A stretch of DNA of 64,000 nucleotides from UBA1195 sp045598025 (GTDB taxonomy: Bacteria; Bacteroidota; Bacteroidia; Bacteroidales; WCHB1-69): NCBI GenBank assembly GCA_045598025.1, contig JAZLLH010000060.1:1-64000 (forward strand), read 5' to 3'. How positions within the stretch are numbered: position 1 is the first letter of the stretch; each line of letters opens with the position of its first letter. Both the position numbers and the translations under genes were made by a program. The notes under the pieces are model-generated. The model made no database searches. It worked only from the letters and a program-made list of their open reading frames with translations, and was not told the origin of the DNA. Positions 9,107 to 18,162 of this stretch are shown here, one piece after another.

Positions 9107-10357
9107 TCAGGCAAACAAGCGATCGGCCATTTCTCGGGCCTTCTGAAGGATTTCCTCTTCTCCATCTACATGACGGGCCTCCATCAGCACACGGCCATCG
9201 CATATCACGGTATCTACACAGTATCCGTTGGCGGCATAGACCAGATTGGAAGTAAAGTGAAAATTCGGAGTAAAGGCTGTTGTATTCAAATCCAGCAGAA
9301 TGAGATCGGCGAGGAATCCCTCTTCCACTTTTCCTATCGGAAGTCCCAACATACAACCTGCATTGCGGGTTGCGCAATAGTACATTTCCTTGGCAGGAAC
9401 GGCAGTCGGATCAAAACGCCAGGCCTTTCCGATAAGGGAGGCCGTTTTCATAGCATCAATCATATCCAGATTGTTGGAAGAAGAATCTCCATCGGTACCT
9501 AAGCCGATACAGACACCTTTATCCTTCATTTCGTGGTATTTGAAACAATAACCAGAAGCCAGTTTCAAATTGGAATTGGGATTATGCACCGCCTTCACGC
9601 CCCTGTCGGCCATAATCTGGATTTCGGCATCAGTCAGCCAAAGGCTGTGAGCCAGAATCACATTTTCGTCCAGAAAACCGATGCTGTCCAACCAACGCAG
9701 GGGCTCCATACCATGCTCCTTCAGGCAATCCGCCACCTCCTGCCGGGTTTCGCTGGAATGCATATGGATCAACAAATGCCGTTGCTTGGCCTGACGGGCA
9801 GCTTCCCGCAAAGCAGGTTCGGGTACGGTATATATGGCATGAGGGGCTATGGTCATGGTAATCCGGTTGCTGCATCCCTCCAAAGCCCGTTGGTCTGTTT
9901 CTATGATTTCAGCCGTACGGCGGGCATCAACGCGCAGCGTAGGATCCATTACCAAAGAAGAGAGGAATGCACGAAGGCCCATCTCATCCGTAGCTTTCGC
10001 TACCATGGGAAGATTCATGTACATGTCATTGAAACAGGTCGTTCCCGTCTTGATCATTTCCAGACAGGCCAACTTGGTTCCCCAATAATACATTTCATCG
10101 GTCATCTTGGCTTCGTGCGGCCATATTTTTTCTGTCAACCAGGGCTGCAGTTCCATATCGTCGGCATATCCGCGGAACAGGCTCATCGCTGCGTGGGTAT
10201 GCATATTGACAAAACCCGGGCACACGGCTTTTCCGCTCCCGTCAATCACTTTTTCTGCATTGGCCTCTATATGGTCAGCAATCCGGGATATTTTGTTTCC
10301 CTCTATCAGAATGTCTACATTCTTTTCCTTGAATTGTACGTTTTTGATCAGTAACAT
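9107..10357 (-). CDS. Amidohydrolase of the 5-methylthioadenosine/S-adenosylhomocysteine deaminase family
   Basis: This 416-residue cytoplasmic metal-dependent hydrolase has the family layout: a small beta-sandwich N-terminus (DILIEGNKISRI), the metal-binding motif PGFVNMHTHAAMSLFRG near residue 50, a HMHSSE motif, HSLWL, and the GLGTDG.SSNN motif that supplies the last metal-binding Asp. Members deaminate S-adenosylhomocysteine, methylthioadenosine or related purine nucleosides; exact substrate cannot be read from the sequence, and guanine or other deaminases are less likely. It lies 24 bases downstream of a C69 dipeptidase on the same strand, so the two may be co-transcribed. It is convergent with apbE, with a 10-base gap. 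Confidence 0.88.
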   Translation of the reverse strand: MLLIKNVQFKEKNVDILIEGNKISRIADHIEANAEKVIDGSGKAVCPGFVNMHTHAAMSLFRGYADDMELQPWLTEKIWPHEAKMTDEMYYWGTKLACLEMIKTGTTCFNDMYMNLPMVAKATDEMGLRAFLSSLVMDPTLRVDARRTAEIIETDQRALEGCSNRITMTIAPHAIYTVPEPALREAARQAKQRHLLIHMHSSETRQEVADCLKEHGMEPLRWLDSIGFLDENVILAHSLWLTDAEIQIMADRGVKAVHNPNSNLKLASGYCFKYHEMKDKGVCIGLGTDGDSSSNNLDMIDAMKTASLIGKAWRFDPTAVPAKEMYYCATRNAGCMLGLPIGKVEEGFLADLILLDLNTTAFTPNFHFTSNLVYAANGYCVDTVICDGRVLMEARHVDGEEEILQKAREMADRLFA

Positions 10358-10381
10358 TTGTGCTTGTTTTAATAAAAAAAA

Positions 10382-11989
10382 CTAAAAACCCAAACCGAAA
10401 ACATGCCAGAACTTGTCTTCCAATTCCTTCCACTTCAAAACAGTGGAGCCGCAAATATCGGAAGTATATCCGTCCAAAAGACGGCCTGCTTCCTTGGAAT
10501 CTCCTGCTTTGAGCGCATTTCGGACCCGAAGTTCCAAAGAAGGAAGTTCGGACAGAACCTTCTGCTGATAATACAGCACACTGCTCTCCACTTCTTTGCG
10601 GGTGCGGCCCCATGCCACCGTAGCCAGTTTATTGGCCTTTCTGTACTTCCAAACCAGGGCCTGCTCGTCATAAGCGAGCTGACCGCAACAATCAAAAAGG
10701 GAAGGAAGCTTCGTATTGCCGCAAAAAATCGGAATGCGTGGACTTTCAGCCGGATTGTCAACGCTGAACCAACAGATGCCGCCCACTTCATCGGGAAGCC
10801 AGTCTCGTAATTGGATAATATGTGAATAGGAACACCAGGCTACAGACACCGTACGCTGGAAAGTCACAGCTCCAGACTGCAGACTGTTGAGCAGATTCTG
10901 CATATTGCCGTTCATCCACGGATTGGCTACAGGACTGACCACCGTATCATGAAAGGTATTTCCGTCATTGTCCTTTCGGACTGTCACTGTCTTGAGATTG
11001 CGGGTCATGTCCATATCCGTACCCTCGAAAGTGGAACGGAAAAGTTCCATTACTTTTTCCACATCCACCTTTTCATCCGGTTTGACGGAAAAAGGCAATT
11101 CAGGCATATCCATACTCAAATGAAGCGAAGGAGCCAAAGCATTCAGGATAAAAAATTCACGTTCCCTGAAATTTTTTCCGGCTCCATAGGATGAATTATA
11201 GGCCTTCCAAAAGACAAAATCTCCCTTTCCGTCCCAAAGTCCGAACTTTTCGGCAACAGCCTCCACATTGTCCGACGCCATGAAATTTTTTTTGTCCGAA
11301 CGGTCAATTTTCCCGATACGGGGAATGTTGCAGGACACGGCCACCTCATCGTCAGGCACCCTTTGGGCAACCCACACGCCTCCGGGGCAACCTTTCCCGG
11401 CACCGCACACTTCAAATTGCCAAACCTCCTTGGTATCGGCAATGGTGAGGCATTCTCCTCCATCCGCATATCCGTATTTTTCAATCAATTCACCCATCAG
11501 ACGAATGGCATCCCTTGCCGTTGTGCAACGCATCAGGGCCACCCGCTCCAATTCCTCAATCAGAAACATGTTGTCGGGATTGACCAGCGTGTCCGGTCCG
11601 GAAAAAGTGGACTCACCCATGGCCAGTTGCTTTTCGTTCATACATGGATAGGCTGTATTCAAATAGGCATAGGTGTGGGCTATCTGAGGAATTTCTCCTG
11701 CAATGGTGACGCCTTTCACATCATTTCTGTCGGCTGTGTGCATCGTTCCTTTGCGCACTTGCTGCACACTACCTTCCGCCCAATCCCGGGCAGGTTCCAT
11801 GACTGCCCAGGTGCGGTAACGCCCGTCGCAGGTATGGGAGGTGATGACCGACCCGTCTTTACTGGCCTTTTTTCCCACCATGATACTGGTACAGCTCTGG
11901 CCGGGATAAAGCACTCCGTCCAGCGACTGTGCGGACAGTTGCAGGCAGAAACCGACAGCAAGCAACATCAAGACTACTGACTTCTTCAT
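10382..11989 (-). CDS. Secreted C69-family dipeptidase
   Basis: The 535-residue product starts with a signal peptide (MKKSVVLMLLAVG..., cleavage probably after LSA at residue 20). It then has the C69 N-terminal-nucleophile signature with the likely catalytic Cys33 in SCTSIMVGKKAS and the following DGS.I..HTCD motif. Other C69-type segments are GESTFSGPD, EVWQFEVCG and YNSSYGAGKNFR. The family hydrolyses dipeptides and sometimes amides; here it is likely periplasmic and would feed on peptide debris. In many members Cys becomes the N-terminal residue after processing; whether the residues between the signal site and Cys33 are removed is not known. It is the first gene of a probable two-gene unit with the downstream amidohydrolase. 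Confidence 0.9.
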   Translation of the reverse strand: MKKSVVLMLLAVGFCLQLSAQSLDGVLYPGQSCTSIMVGKKASKDGSVITSHTCDGRYRTWAVMEPARDWAEGSVQQVRKGTMHTADRNDVKGVTIAGEIPQIAHTYAYLNTAYPCMNEKQLAMGESTFSGPDTLVNPDNMFLIEELERVALMRCTTARDAIRLMGELIEKYGYADGGECLTIADTKEVWQFEVCGAGKGCPGGVWVAQRVPDDEVAVSCNIPRIGKIDRSDKKNFMASDNVEAVAEKFGLWDGKGDFVFWKAYNSSYGAGKNFREREFFILNALAPSLHLSMDMPELPFSVKPDEKVDVEKVMELFRSTFEGTDMDMTRNLKTVTVRKDNDGNTFHDTVVSPVANPWMNGNMQNLLNSLQSGAVTFQRTVSVAWCSYSHIIQLRDWLPDEVGGICWFSVDNPAESPRIPIFCGNTKLPSLFDCCGQLAYDEQALVWKYRKANKLATVAWGRTRKEVESSVLYYQQKVLSELPSLELRVRNALKAGDSKEAGRLLDGYTSDICGSTVLKWKELEDKFWHVFGLGF

Positions 11990-12016
11990 GATAATCTAAC
12001 GTATTTGGTACAAAAT

Positions 12017-12025
12017 GCAAAAGTA
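12017..12025 (-). promoter_or_regulatory. -7 promoter element for the C69 dipeptidase
   Basis: TACTTTTGC on the minus strand, 28 bases from the start codon; divergent from the M1 peptidase promoter at 12068. Confidence 0.7.
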
Positions 12026-12067
12026 CTAAAAAAATCCATATCTCCGAAGAAATGTCCGAATTTTGAC

Positions 12068-12076
12068 TACTTTTGC
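12068..12076 (+). promoter_or_regulatory. -7 promoter element for the M1 aminopeptidase
   Basis: Consensus TACTTTTGC, 20 bases before the ATG at 12097. An upstream in-frame TTG at 12073 lies inside this box, so it cannot be the translation start. Confidence 0.7.
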
Positions 12077-12096
12077 GGTTTCAAAAATACGGAACG

Positions 12097-14445
12097 ATGA
12101 ACAGACATTTTATTTACTCATTCATACTGCTGCTGTGCGTCTGCTGTCACACGGGCGCACAAAACCGCTGCGACAGCCTGCACGTAACCCACTACACCCT
12201 GAATCTGGACCTCACCGACATACAAGGCCGGCAACTGGACGGGCACTGCACGCTGAAACTCATTCCCAAACAGCCGCTATCGGAAATCCGGCTTGACCTG
12301 CTGCACCTGCAAGTGGATTCCGTGCGGATGAATGGGGCAATACTCCCTTTCACACACAACGATACCGTACTGCATATCAGGAAGAGCATCATCCCTGCCC
12401 TTGTCGGGGATACACTGGATGTGGAAGTATGGTACCACGGGAGACCTTACTGCGAACGTTTCGGAGGATTCTATTTTTCAGGCGAATATGCCTTCAACAT
12501 GGGGGTGGCCATCACCAGCATTCCGCACAATTTCGGAAAATCCTGGTTTCCTTGTGTGGACGAATTCACGGACAAAGCTTCCTATACCTGCCACATCCGC
12601 ACCCAAAAACAGCATAGAGCTGTCTGCGGAGGATTGCTGACAGACTCCCTGTATCTTGCAGACAGCAGCCGCATCTGGACTTGGGAACTGGCACAGGCCA
12701 TTCCCACCTATCTTGCCTCTGTCGCTGCAGGCCCCTACGAAGTGATAAGAGATTGCTACACTTCCATCGACGGGAGGAATCTGCCCATAGAAATTTTCGT
12801 TCCGGGCTCTCTCTGCGAACAGGCAAAAAGCAGTTTTTCCCGTCTGAAACCCATCCTCAGCATGTTTGAGGAACATTTCGGTCCCTACCCCTTCGACCGC
12901 ATCGGCTACGTGGGCGTTCCTTTCGGATCCGGTGCCATGGAACACGCCACCAATATAGCCTATCCCATCTACGCAATCGATGGAAAACGGACTTATGAAT
13001 CCCTCTACGCACACGAACTTTCGCATGCCTGGTTCGGAGATGCCGTCACCTGTGAAAAAGCAGAAGACATGTGGCTGAATGAGGGTTTTGCCCGCTGGTG
13101 CGAGGGACTCTTGGCCGAATATTTCTCCCACGAGGGGGAACAGGCAATCGCCAATGGGGAAGCCTACCGGAAATGGTTTGAGAAACTGCACCGCAGTGTA
13201 CTGCTGCAAACCCCTTCCACGGACGGTGGCTACCATGCGCTGGATCAAGTTCCGCAGGAGCATACCTACGGCTCAACCACCTACGACAAAGGTGCCGTCA
13301 CCGTGTACAGCCTGAGATCCTATCTGGGAGACAGCCTCTTTTTTCACTGCATGAAGACCTATCTGCAGAAATTTGCATACCGCAATGCATCCACGGACGA
13401 CTTCCTGCATTTTCTGTCCGAGGAAAGCGGAAGGGATATGGAGAATTTTTTTCTGGAAAGGGTGAAACAGCCTGGATTCCTTCAGGCTGTAATTGATTCC
13501 GTCCGCGAAACAGAGAACGGTACGGACGTCAAGGTATACCTGAGGCAAAAGACACATCATGCGGAACAGCACGTTCCCGTCATGCATACAAACCTTGGAT
13601 TCCTGATGGAAAACGGAAAAATGTACCACTGCAAGGACCTGCATTGGGACGGCCTCACCGGATGCGTAGAAACAAGCGTTCCCCATGGAATAGTATGGGT
13701 CGTCGTTGACCCGGAATCCCGCCTGTCGGATGCAAGCATCGATACCTGCATGCATTTTTCCTCCCGCTTTTCGGGCAGTATTTCCTTCGGTGACGGAGAC
13801 ATGGCGATGAAAGATTTACGCTGTGATTCCGGACTGTTGTACATGGAGCATATCTGGGTAACTCCGGATGCACCTCAGGACAATCCGCATGTATACCGCA
13901 CTTCTTCCACCCATTACTGGCGCATCGGATGCACGGACCCGGAATGGAGCGCAGGAAATCTATATTTTACATACCGTGCACAAAGTAAGGATGATCCGGA
14001 TTATGAACTGATACAGGGATACCAGAAAAAAGACTACCTGCTGCTCTACCGCAGGGATGCATCCGAAAACTGGAGAAGGATTCCGTTCTCACAGAATGGC
14101 ACTGTCGGAAGAGGAAACATCGGCACGCCCTTTGCGAGAAACGGCGAATACTGCCTGGCCGTCGGCGATACGGCAGCCATGAGATTGCCGGACAGCATCG
14201 GGAAAAGCAGCCTGCGCATTTATCCCAATCCGACCCGCGATTACTTTCATATCGATCTGAACGGACATCCGGAACTGTGTCTGCTCCGCATCTATAGTTC
14301 CGACGGGAGATATCTGGGAGAAAAAGTGCTGCAGAACGAAACAGCCGAAATTTCCACACAAGGAATGCCGGCCGGCACTTACTTTTTGGAATTTCTGTCT
14401 TCTGATGGAAAGATATGCGAATGGAAAAAGATTTGTATCCGCTGA
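12097..14445 (+). CDS. T9SS-secreted M1 family zinc aminopeptidase
   Basis: This 782-residue exported protein has a signal peptide (residues about 5-22), an N-terminal beta domain, and the M1 catalytic domain. GAMEH occupies residues 279-283 and the zinc motif HELSH 306-310, with the third ligand Glu329 exactly 18 residues on, as in HExxH-x18-E enzymes. It removes N-terminal amino acids from peptides outside the inner membrane. The last 80 residues begin with SLRIYPNPTRDYF and end KKICIR, a T9SS type A sorting domain, so the enzyme is probably exported across the outer membrane and kept at the surface or released. The intervening region at about 560-690 is unassigned. The start at 12097 was chosen because the longer frame begins inside the promoter. 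Confidence 0.93.
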   Translation: MNRHFIYSFILLLCVCCHTGAQNRCDSLHVTHYTLNLDLTDIQGRQLDGHCTLKLIPKQPLSEIRLDLLHLQVDSVRMNGAILPFTHNDTVLHIRKSIIPALVGDTLDVEVWYHGRPYCERFGGFYFSGEYAFNMGVAITSIPHNFGKSWFPCVDEFTDKASYTCHIRTQKQHRAVCGGLLTDSLYLADSSRIWTWELAQAIPTYLASVAAGPYEVIRDCYTSIDGRNLPIEIFVPGSLCEQAKSSFSRLKPILSMFEEHFGPYPFDRIGYVGVPFGSGAMEHATNIAYPIYAIDGKRTYESLYAHELSHAWFGDAVTCEKAEDMWLNEGFARWCEGLLAEYFSHEGEQAIANGEAYRKWFEKLHRSVLLQTPSTDGGYHALDQVPQEHTYGSTTYDKGAVTVYSLRSYLGDSLFFHCMKTYLQKFAYRNASTDDFLHFLSEESGRDMENFFLERVKQPGFLQAVIDSVRETENGTDVKVYLRQKTHHAEQHVPVMHTNLGFLMENGKMYHCKDLHWDGLTGCVETSVPHGIVWVVVDPESRLSDASIDTCMHFSSRFSGSISFGDGDMAMKDLRCDSGLLYMEHIWVTPDAPQDNPHVYRTSSTHYWRIGCTDPEWSAGNLYFTYRAQSKDDPDYELIQGYQKKDYLLLYRRDASENWRRIPFSQNGTVGRGNIGTPFARNGEYCLAVGDTAAMRLPDSIGKSSLRIYPNPTRDYFHIDLNGHPELCLLRIYSSDGRYLGEKVLQNETAEISTQGMPAGTYFLEFLSSDGKICEWKKICIR

Positions 14446-14643
14446 TATCGGAGTGGAAATCATGCGAAAAAAAATGCATCATCACCTTGCATTTCCCCCT
14501 CTGCCTTTGGAAACAGTTCGCTTTCAATCTGGAATGCACAAATACAATCAATTTATTTACAATAATTTAAAGTATTTTATATAAATAATTTTACCCCATT
14601 CGAAAAAAATACCGACAAGAGACGAACATATCGGAAAAATGAC

Positions 14644-14652
14644 TACTTTTGC
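14644..14652 (+). promoter_or_regulatory. -7 promoter element for rplU-rpmA
   Basis: TACTTTTGC, about 30 bases before the rplU ATG. Confidence 0.7.
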
Positions 14653-14682
14653 AGTCCGAAATTATAAACTATAACAATAATT

Positions 14683-14994
14683 ATGTACGCAATTGTAGAA
14701 ATAGCAGGGCAACAATTTAAGATTGAAGAGAATCAGAAGATTTTCGTTCACCGCCTGAATGCTGAAGAAGGGTCAAAAGTGAATTTTGACAGAGTAATGT
14801 TGGTTGATAACAACGGTTCTGTGAAAGTGGGCACCCCCACCGTCAGTGGTGCGAAGGTATCGGCTACCGTTTTGAGCCATTTGAAAGGAGACAAGGTTCT
14901 TGTATTCAAGAAAATCCGCAGAAAAGGATACCAGAAATGCAATGGACACCGTCAGTACCTGAGTCAGATCCAGATTGAAAAAATCGACGCTTAA
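14683..14994 (+). CDS. rplU: 50S ribosomal protein L21
   Basis: The 103-residue product begins [16 protein letters not shown], the L21 signature, and ends with the [12 protein letters not shown] segment that contacts 23S rRNA. Length fits the family. It is followed 35 bases later by rpmA (L27), the arrangement conserved in nearly all bacteria, and the pair ends at a strong intrinsic terminator. Confidence 0.98.
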   Translation: MYAIVEIAGQQFKIEENQKIFVHRLNAEEGSKVNFDRVMLVDNNGSVKVGTPTVSGAKVSATVLSHLKGDKVLVFKKIRRKGYQKCNGHRQYLSQIQIEKIDA

Positions 14995-15029
14995 TAAATT
15001 TAGTAACAACAACGTAAAAAAGAAAAGCC

Positions 15030-15302
15030 ATGGCACATAAAAAAGGTGTGGGTAGTACCCAGAACGGCCGCGAATCCGAAAGCAAACGTTTAGGAATTAA
15101 AATTTATGGCGGTCAATTTGCAAAAGCCGGTAACATCATCGTCCGTCAACGCGGAACTTTGCACAAACCGGGTGAAAACGTGGGTCTTGGAAAGGATCAT
15201 ACCATCTTCTCACTGATTGACGGTGTGGTTTGTTTCAAGAAAAAAGCTCAGGGCAAATCCTATGTATCCGTACTCCCGATGGGAGAAAGCGCCCAGAACT
15301 AA
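15030..15302 (+). CDS. rpmA: 50S ribosomal protein L27
   Basis: The 90-residue product begins [16 protein letters not shown], the L27 N-terminus that reaches the peptidyl-transferase centre. It contains [16 protein letters not shown] and ends KSYVSVLP. There is no N-terminal extension of the Firmicute type that requires Prp processing. Co-transcribed with rplU. Confidence 0.98.
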   Translation: MAHKKGVGSTQNGRESESKRLGIKIYGGQFAKAGNIIVRQRGTLHKPGENVGLGKDHTIFSLIDGVVCFKKKAQGKSYVSVLPMGESAQN

Positions 15303-15327
15303 TCTGTTTTCCATACAGTAAACACAG

Positions 15328-15357
15328 ACTGCACCAATTCGATTGGTGCAGTTTTTA
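15328..15357 (+). terminator. Intrinsic terminator of rplU-rpmA
   Basis: A perfect 10-base-pair stem (CTGCACCAAT / ATTGGTGCAG) with a 3-base loop is followed by TTTTTATTT, 26 bases after the rpmA stop. Confidence 0.9.
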
Positions 15358-15391
15358 TTTAAAAAATGACTCATCTTAAAAAATACCATCC

Positions 15392-16147
15392 ATGAAAAAA
15401 ATTAAAATTGCACTCCTCGCCTTCTGCAGCATCTGCCTGGCAAACACCAATGCCCAATCCATTGAAATACACGACTTCTTCAACAGCGACAAAACATTCG
15501 CCAATGGAGATACGCTGGAATTCTTTATCGGTTCGTTGGAACAGAAGTATGAAAACATTTTCGTGTCTGTCAAAAACATCAGCATGAATACAATACACGT
15601 CAACCTTAAACAAACCGTACTGAACCGCCTTGAAAATGCCATATACTCCTTTTGCTGGGGAACCTGTTACGACGACCCCATGACAAGCACTTTGGTGGGA
15701 GATCCCGAAATGGCAGTGGAAATCAACAGCGGAAGTTTGGCCTCGGAACTCTGCATCTGCGATTTCTGCGCCAATGGCACTGCCGGTGTAACCTACGTTC
15801 GCTATACCTTTTTCGATCAGAACAATCCCGATGACTCCTGCTGTTTTATTGTCAAATACAATGACGCCAAGGTAGGCATTTCTGAAACGGAAGCACCCGC
15901 CATCCACTTGTCCGCCTTCCCCAACCCTGCAACAGACTGCATCCGCATCCGCGTTGAGCAGATGCAAATACCGGAACAGGCCATGCTTCGCGTTTGCGAC
16001 ATAAAGGGAGCCGTTCTCTTCGAAGGAGCGTTCACCGGACAGGAAATGGACATACCTACCGGTAACTGGAGCAACGGAACCTATTTCTGCTCTCTGATTG
16101 ACCCAAGAGGCACTTTGGAAGTAAAACAATTCAACATACAAAGATAA
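15392..16147 (+). CDS. Small secreted T9SS cargo protein of unknown function
   Basis: I do not recognise the family of the central part of this 251-residue protein. A signal peptide is clear (MKKIKIALLAFCSICLANTNAQ). Residues about 23-165 form a beta-rich domain with several cysteines (CWGTCYDD, CICDFC, DDSCCF), which suggests disulfides. Residues about 172-251 are a T9SS type A sorting domain (LSAFPNPATDCIRIRV ... NIQR). Export across the outer membrane is therefore likely. It is the first gene of a plus-strand group with galE (5-base gap) and a glycosyltransferase. No good -7 box is visible in the 35 bases after the rpmA terminator, so it may rely on read-through or a weak promoter. Confidence 0.82.
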   Translation: MKKIKIALLAFCSICLANTNAQSIEIHDFFNSDKTFANGDTLEFFIGSLEQKYENIFVSVKNISMNTIHVNLKQTVLNRLENAIYSFCWGTCYDDPMTSTLVGDPEMAVEINSGSLASELCICDFCANGTAGVTYVRYTFFDQNNPDDSCCFIVKYNDAKVGISETEAPAIHLSAFPNPATDCIRIRVEQMQIPEQAMLRVCDIKGAVLFEGAFTGQEMDIPTGNWSNGTYFCSLIDPRGTLEVKQFNIQR

Positions 16148-16152
16148 ACGGC

Positions 16153-17175
16153 ATGAAACAACGCGTATTGGTCACCGGAGGTACCGGATATATCGGTTCA
16201 CACACCGTAATTGCCCTGTTGGAACAGGGACATGAAGTGGTCATTGCCGACAATCTTTCCAACTCTGAACGGAAAGTACTGGACCGCATTGAAAAAATCA
16301 GCGGGAAACGCCCCGCTTTCGAAGAAATCGATTTGTCCGAGCCCGAGGCCTGCCACCGCCTGTTCGAACAGCACGGACTGGATACCGTCATTCACTTTGC
16401 AGCCCATAAATACGTGAACGAATCCGTACAGCAGCCCCTGCGCTACTACCGCAACAATTTCGGCAGCACACTCAACCTGCTGACCGAAATGCAGCGGCAC
16501 GAAGTCAAAAGGTTCATTTTTTCCTCTTCCTGCACTGTATACGGAGAGCCGGATCAATTGCCTGTTACAGAGGAATTCCCGGTCAAAAAAGCCATGTCGC
16601 CCTATGGAAACACCAAACAGGTGATAGAAGAAATCCTTTCCGACTGTTGCAAGGCACAACCCGATCTGCAGGTCACCGCACTCCGCTATTTCAACCCCAT
16701 AGGTGCGCATCCATCGGGAGAAATCGGAGAAAATCCCCACGGTATTCCCCAAAATCTGCTTCCCTACCTGACTCAGACAGCCATCGGCATGAGGGAATGC
16801 CTGTCCGTATACGGCGACGACTACGACACAGCGGACGGCAGCTGCATACGCGACTACATCCATGTGTATGACCTGGCCAAGGCCCATGTAAAGGCCATGG
16901 ACCGCATGACATCCTGCCACAGACCCTCCAACTACGAAGTATTCAACATCGGGACCGGACACGGATACACCGTACTGGAACTCATACACACTTTTGAAAA
17001 AGTGAGCGGCATCCGCTTGAACTACAAGATTGCGGGAAGACGCGAAGGGGATATTCCCCAGATATGGGCCGATACACGCAAAGCCCATGACGTCCTCGGT
17101 TGGGAAGCCGAATACGGATTGGAAGACATGCTCCGTTCCGCATGGATGTGGGAACAGAAAATGAAACAGGAGTAA
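16153..17175 (+). CDS. galE: UDP-glucose 4-epimerase
   Basis: The 340-residue protein is an extended short-chain dehydrogenase. The NAD-binding motif TGGTGYIG lies at residues 8-15, followed by the conserved DNLSNS turn, VIHFAAHKYVNESV, the SSSCTVYG catalytic serine region and the YGNTK (YxxxK) motif. The C-terminal half has RYFNPIGAHPSG and the HV.DLA...V.A segment of GalE. It interconverts UDP-glucose and UDP-galactose and supplies sugar nucleotides for surface glycans. It sits between a T9SS cargo gene and a glycosyltransferase with 5- and 1-base gaps, so it is probably co-expressed with them. Confidence 0.95.
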   Translation: MKQRVLVTGGTGYIGSHTVIALLEQGHEVVIADNLSNSERKVLDRIEKISGKRPAFEEIDLSEPEACHRLFEQHGLDTVIHFAAHKYVNESVQQPLRYYRNNFGSTLNLLTEMQRHEVKRFIFSSSCTVYGEPDQLPVTEEFPVKKAMSPYGNTKQVIEEILSDCCKAQPDLQVTALRYFNPIGAHPSGEIGENPHGIPQNLLPYLTQTAIGMRECLSVYGDDYDTADGSCIRDYIHVYDLAKAHVKAMDRMTSCHRPSNYEVFNIGTGHGYTVLELIHTFEKVSGIRLNYKIAGRREGDIPQIWADTRKAHDVLGWEAEYGLEDMLRSAWMWEQKMKQE

Positions 17176-17176
17176 A

Positions 17177-18151
17177 ATGTACGAGTCTGCCCTCCATACG
17201 GAAAAGAGCATTGCTGTTGTCATTCCCTGCTACAAAGTGGAATCACAAATCGCTGAAGTTCTTTCAACGGTTCCGTCTTTCGTGGACCGCATCATCACTG
17301 TCGATGACTGCTCTCCGGACCGGACCGGCACCCTCCTGGACGAAGCGGCAGCGAACGACGCACGCATCTGCGTGATTCACCACGAAAACAATCAGGGAGT
17401 AGGTGGAGCTGTATGCAGCGGATTCCGCAAAGCCCTGGAATGGGATGCGGACATTATCGTCAAAATGGATGGAGATGGTCAGATGGACGCCTCCTATATA
17501 GAAAAAATGGCGGAAATTCTCACCACCACCCCCTACGATTTCGTCAAGGGAAACCGTTTTCACGACCGCAGACACATTGACCGCATGCCGACCGTACGCC
17601 GCATCGGAAACATGGGCATGGGATTCCTCATCAAAATGGCTTCCGGATACTGGAACATCAGCGACCCGACCAATGGATATTTTGCCATCCGCAAGGAAAC
17701 ACTGCAACAGATTGAATGGTCGAATCTGTCGCCCCGTTTTTTCTTCGAAAGTTCGCTCATCATAGAATTGTACTACGTCGGCGCCCGCATCAAAGACCTG
17801 GCCATGCCAGCCATTTACGGGAACGAGAAATCCAATCTCTCCGTAACCCAAACATTGCTGACTTTCCCGTACAAACTCTGCAAGGCTTTCTTTCACCGTA
17901 TCCGCATGCGCTATTTCATCTGTGATTTCAACATCAACTCCCTGTATATTCTTTTCGGGAGCCCGCTTTTCCTGTTCGGAATCATCTTCGGCCTGTGCAA
18001 ATGGATTCACTACACCCGACTGCAGGCCCTCACTCCTACCGGTACTATCATGATAGCCGTACTGAGTGTAGTATTGGGATTCCAGATGCTGCTGGCTTCC
18101 ATACAGTATGATATTACGGCCGGAAATCCTTTTGAAAAAGGAAGGGAATAA
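17177..18151 (+). CDS. Membrane glycosyltransferase family 2 (polyprenyl-phosphate sugar transferase type)
   Basis: The 324-residue protein has a GT2/DPM1-like N-terminal domain: VVIPCYK, VDDCSPDRT, NQGVGGAV and the DXD-type MDGDGQMD. It is followed by the DPTNGYFAIR acceptor-loop region and two C-terminal membrane helices (about 255-275 and 285-310). Related enzymes make polyprenyl-phosphate-linked mannose or glucose for use on the far side of the inner membrane. One base separates it from galE, so the pair could serve surface polysaccharide or protein glycosylation; the sugar used is not evident. Confidence 0.9.
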   Translation: MYESALHTEKSIAVVIPCYKVESQIAEVLSTVPSFVDRIITVDDCSPDRTGTLLDEAAANDARICVIHHENNQGVGGAVCSGFRKALEWDADIIVKMDGDGQMDASYIEKMAEILTTTPYDFVKGNRFHDRRHIDRMPTVRRIGNMGMGFLIKMASGYWNISDPTNGYFAIRKETLQQIEWSNLSPRFFFESSLIIELYYVGARIKDLAMPAIYGNEKSNLSVTQTLLTFPYKLCKAFFHRIRMRYFICDFNINSLYILFGSPLFLFGIIFGLCKWIHYTRLQALTPTGTIMIAVLSVVLGFQMLLASIQYDITAGNPFEKGRE

Positions 18152-18162
18152 ATAGTAGATAT

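Noticed and set aside
14472..14494. Weak hairpin AAATGCA...TGCATTT after the M1 peptidase gene
   Set aside because: The stem is only 7 bases, AT-rich, and has no T-tract on the plus strand, so I do not call a terminator.
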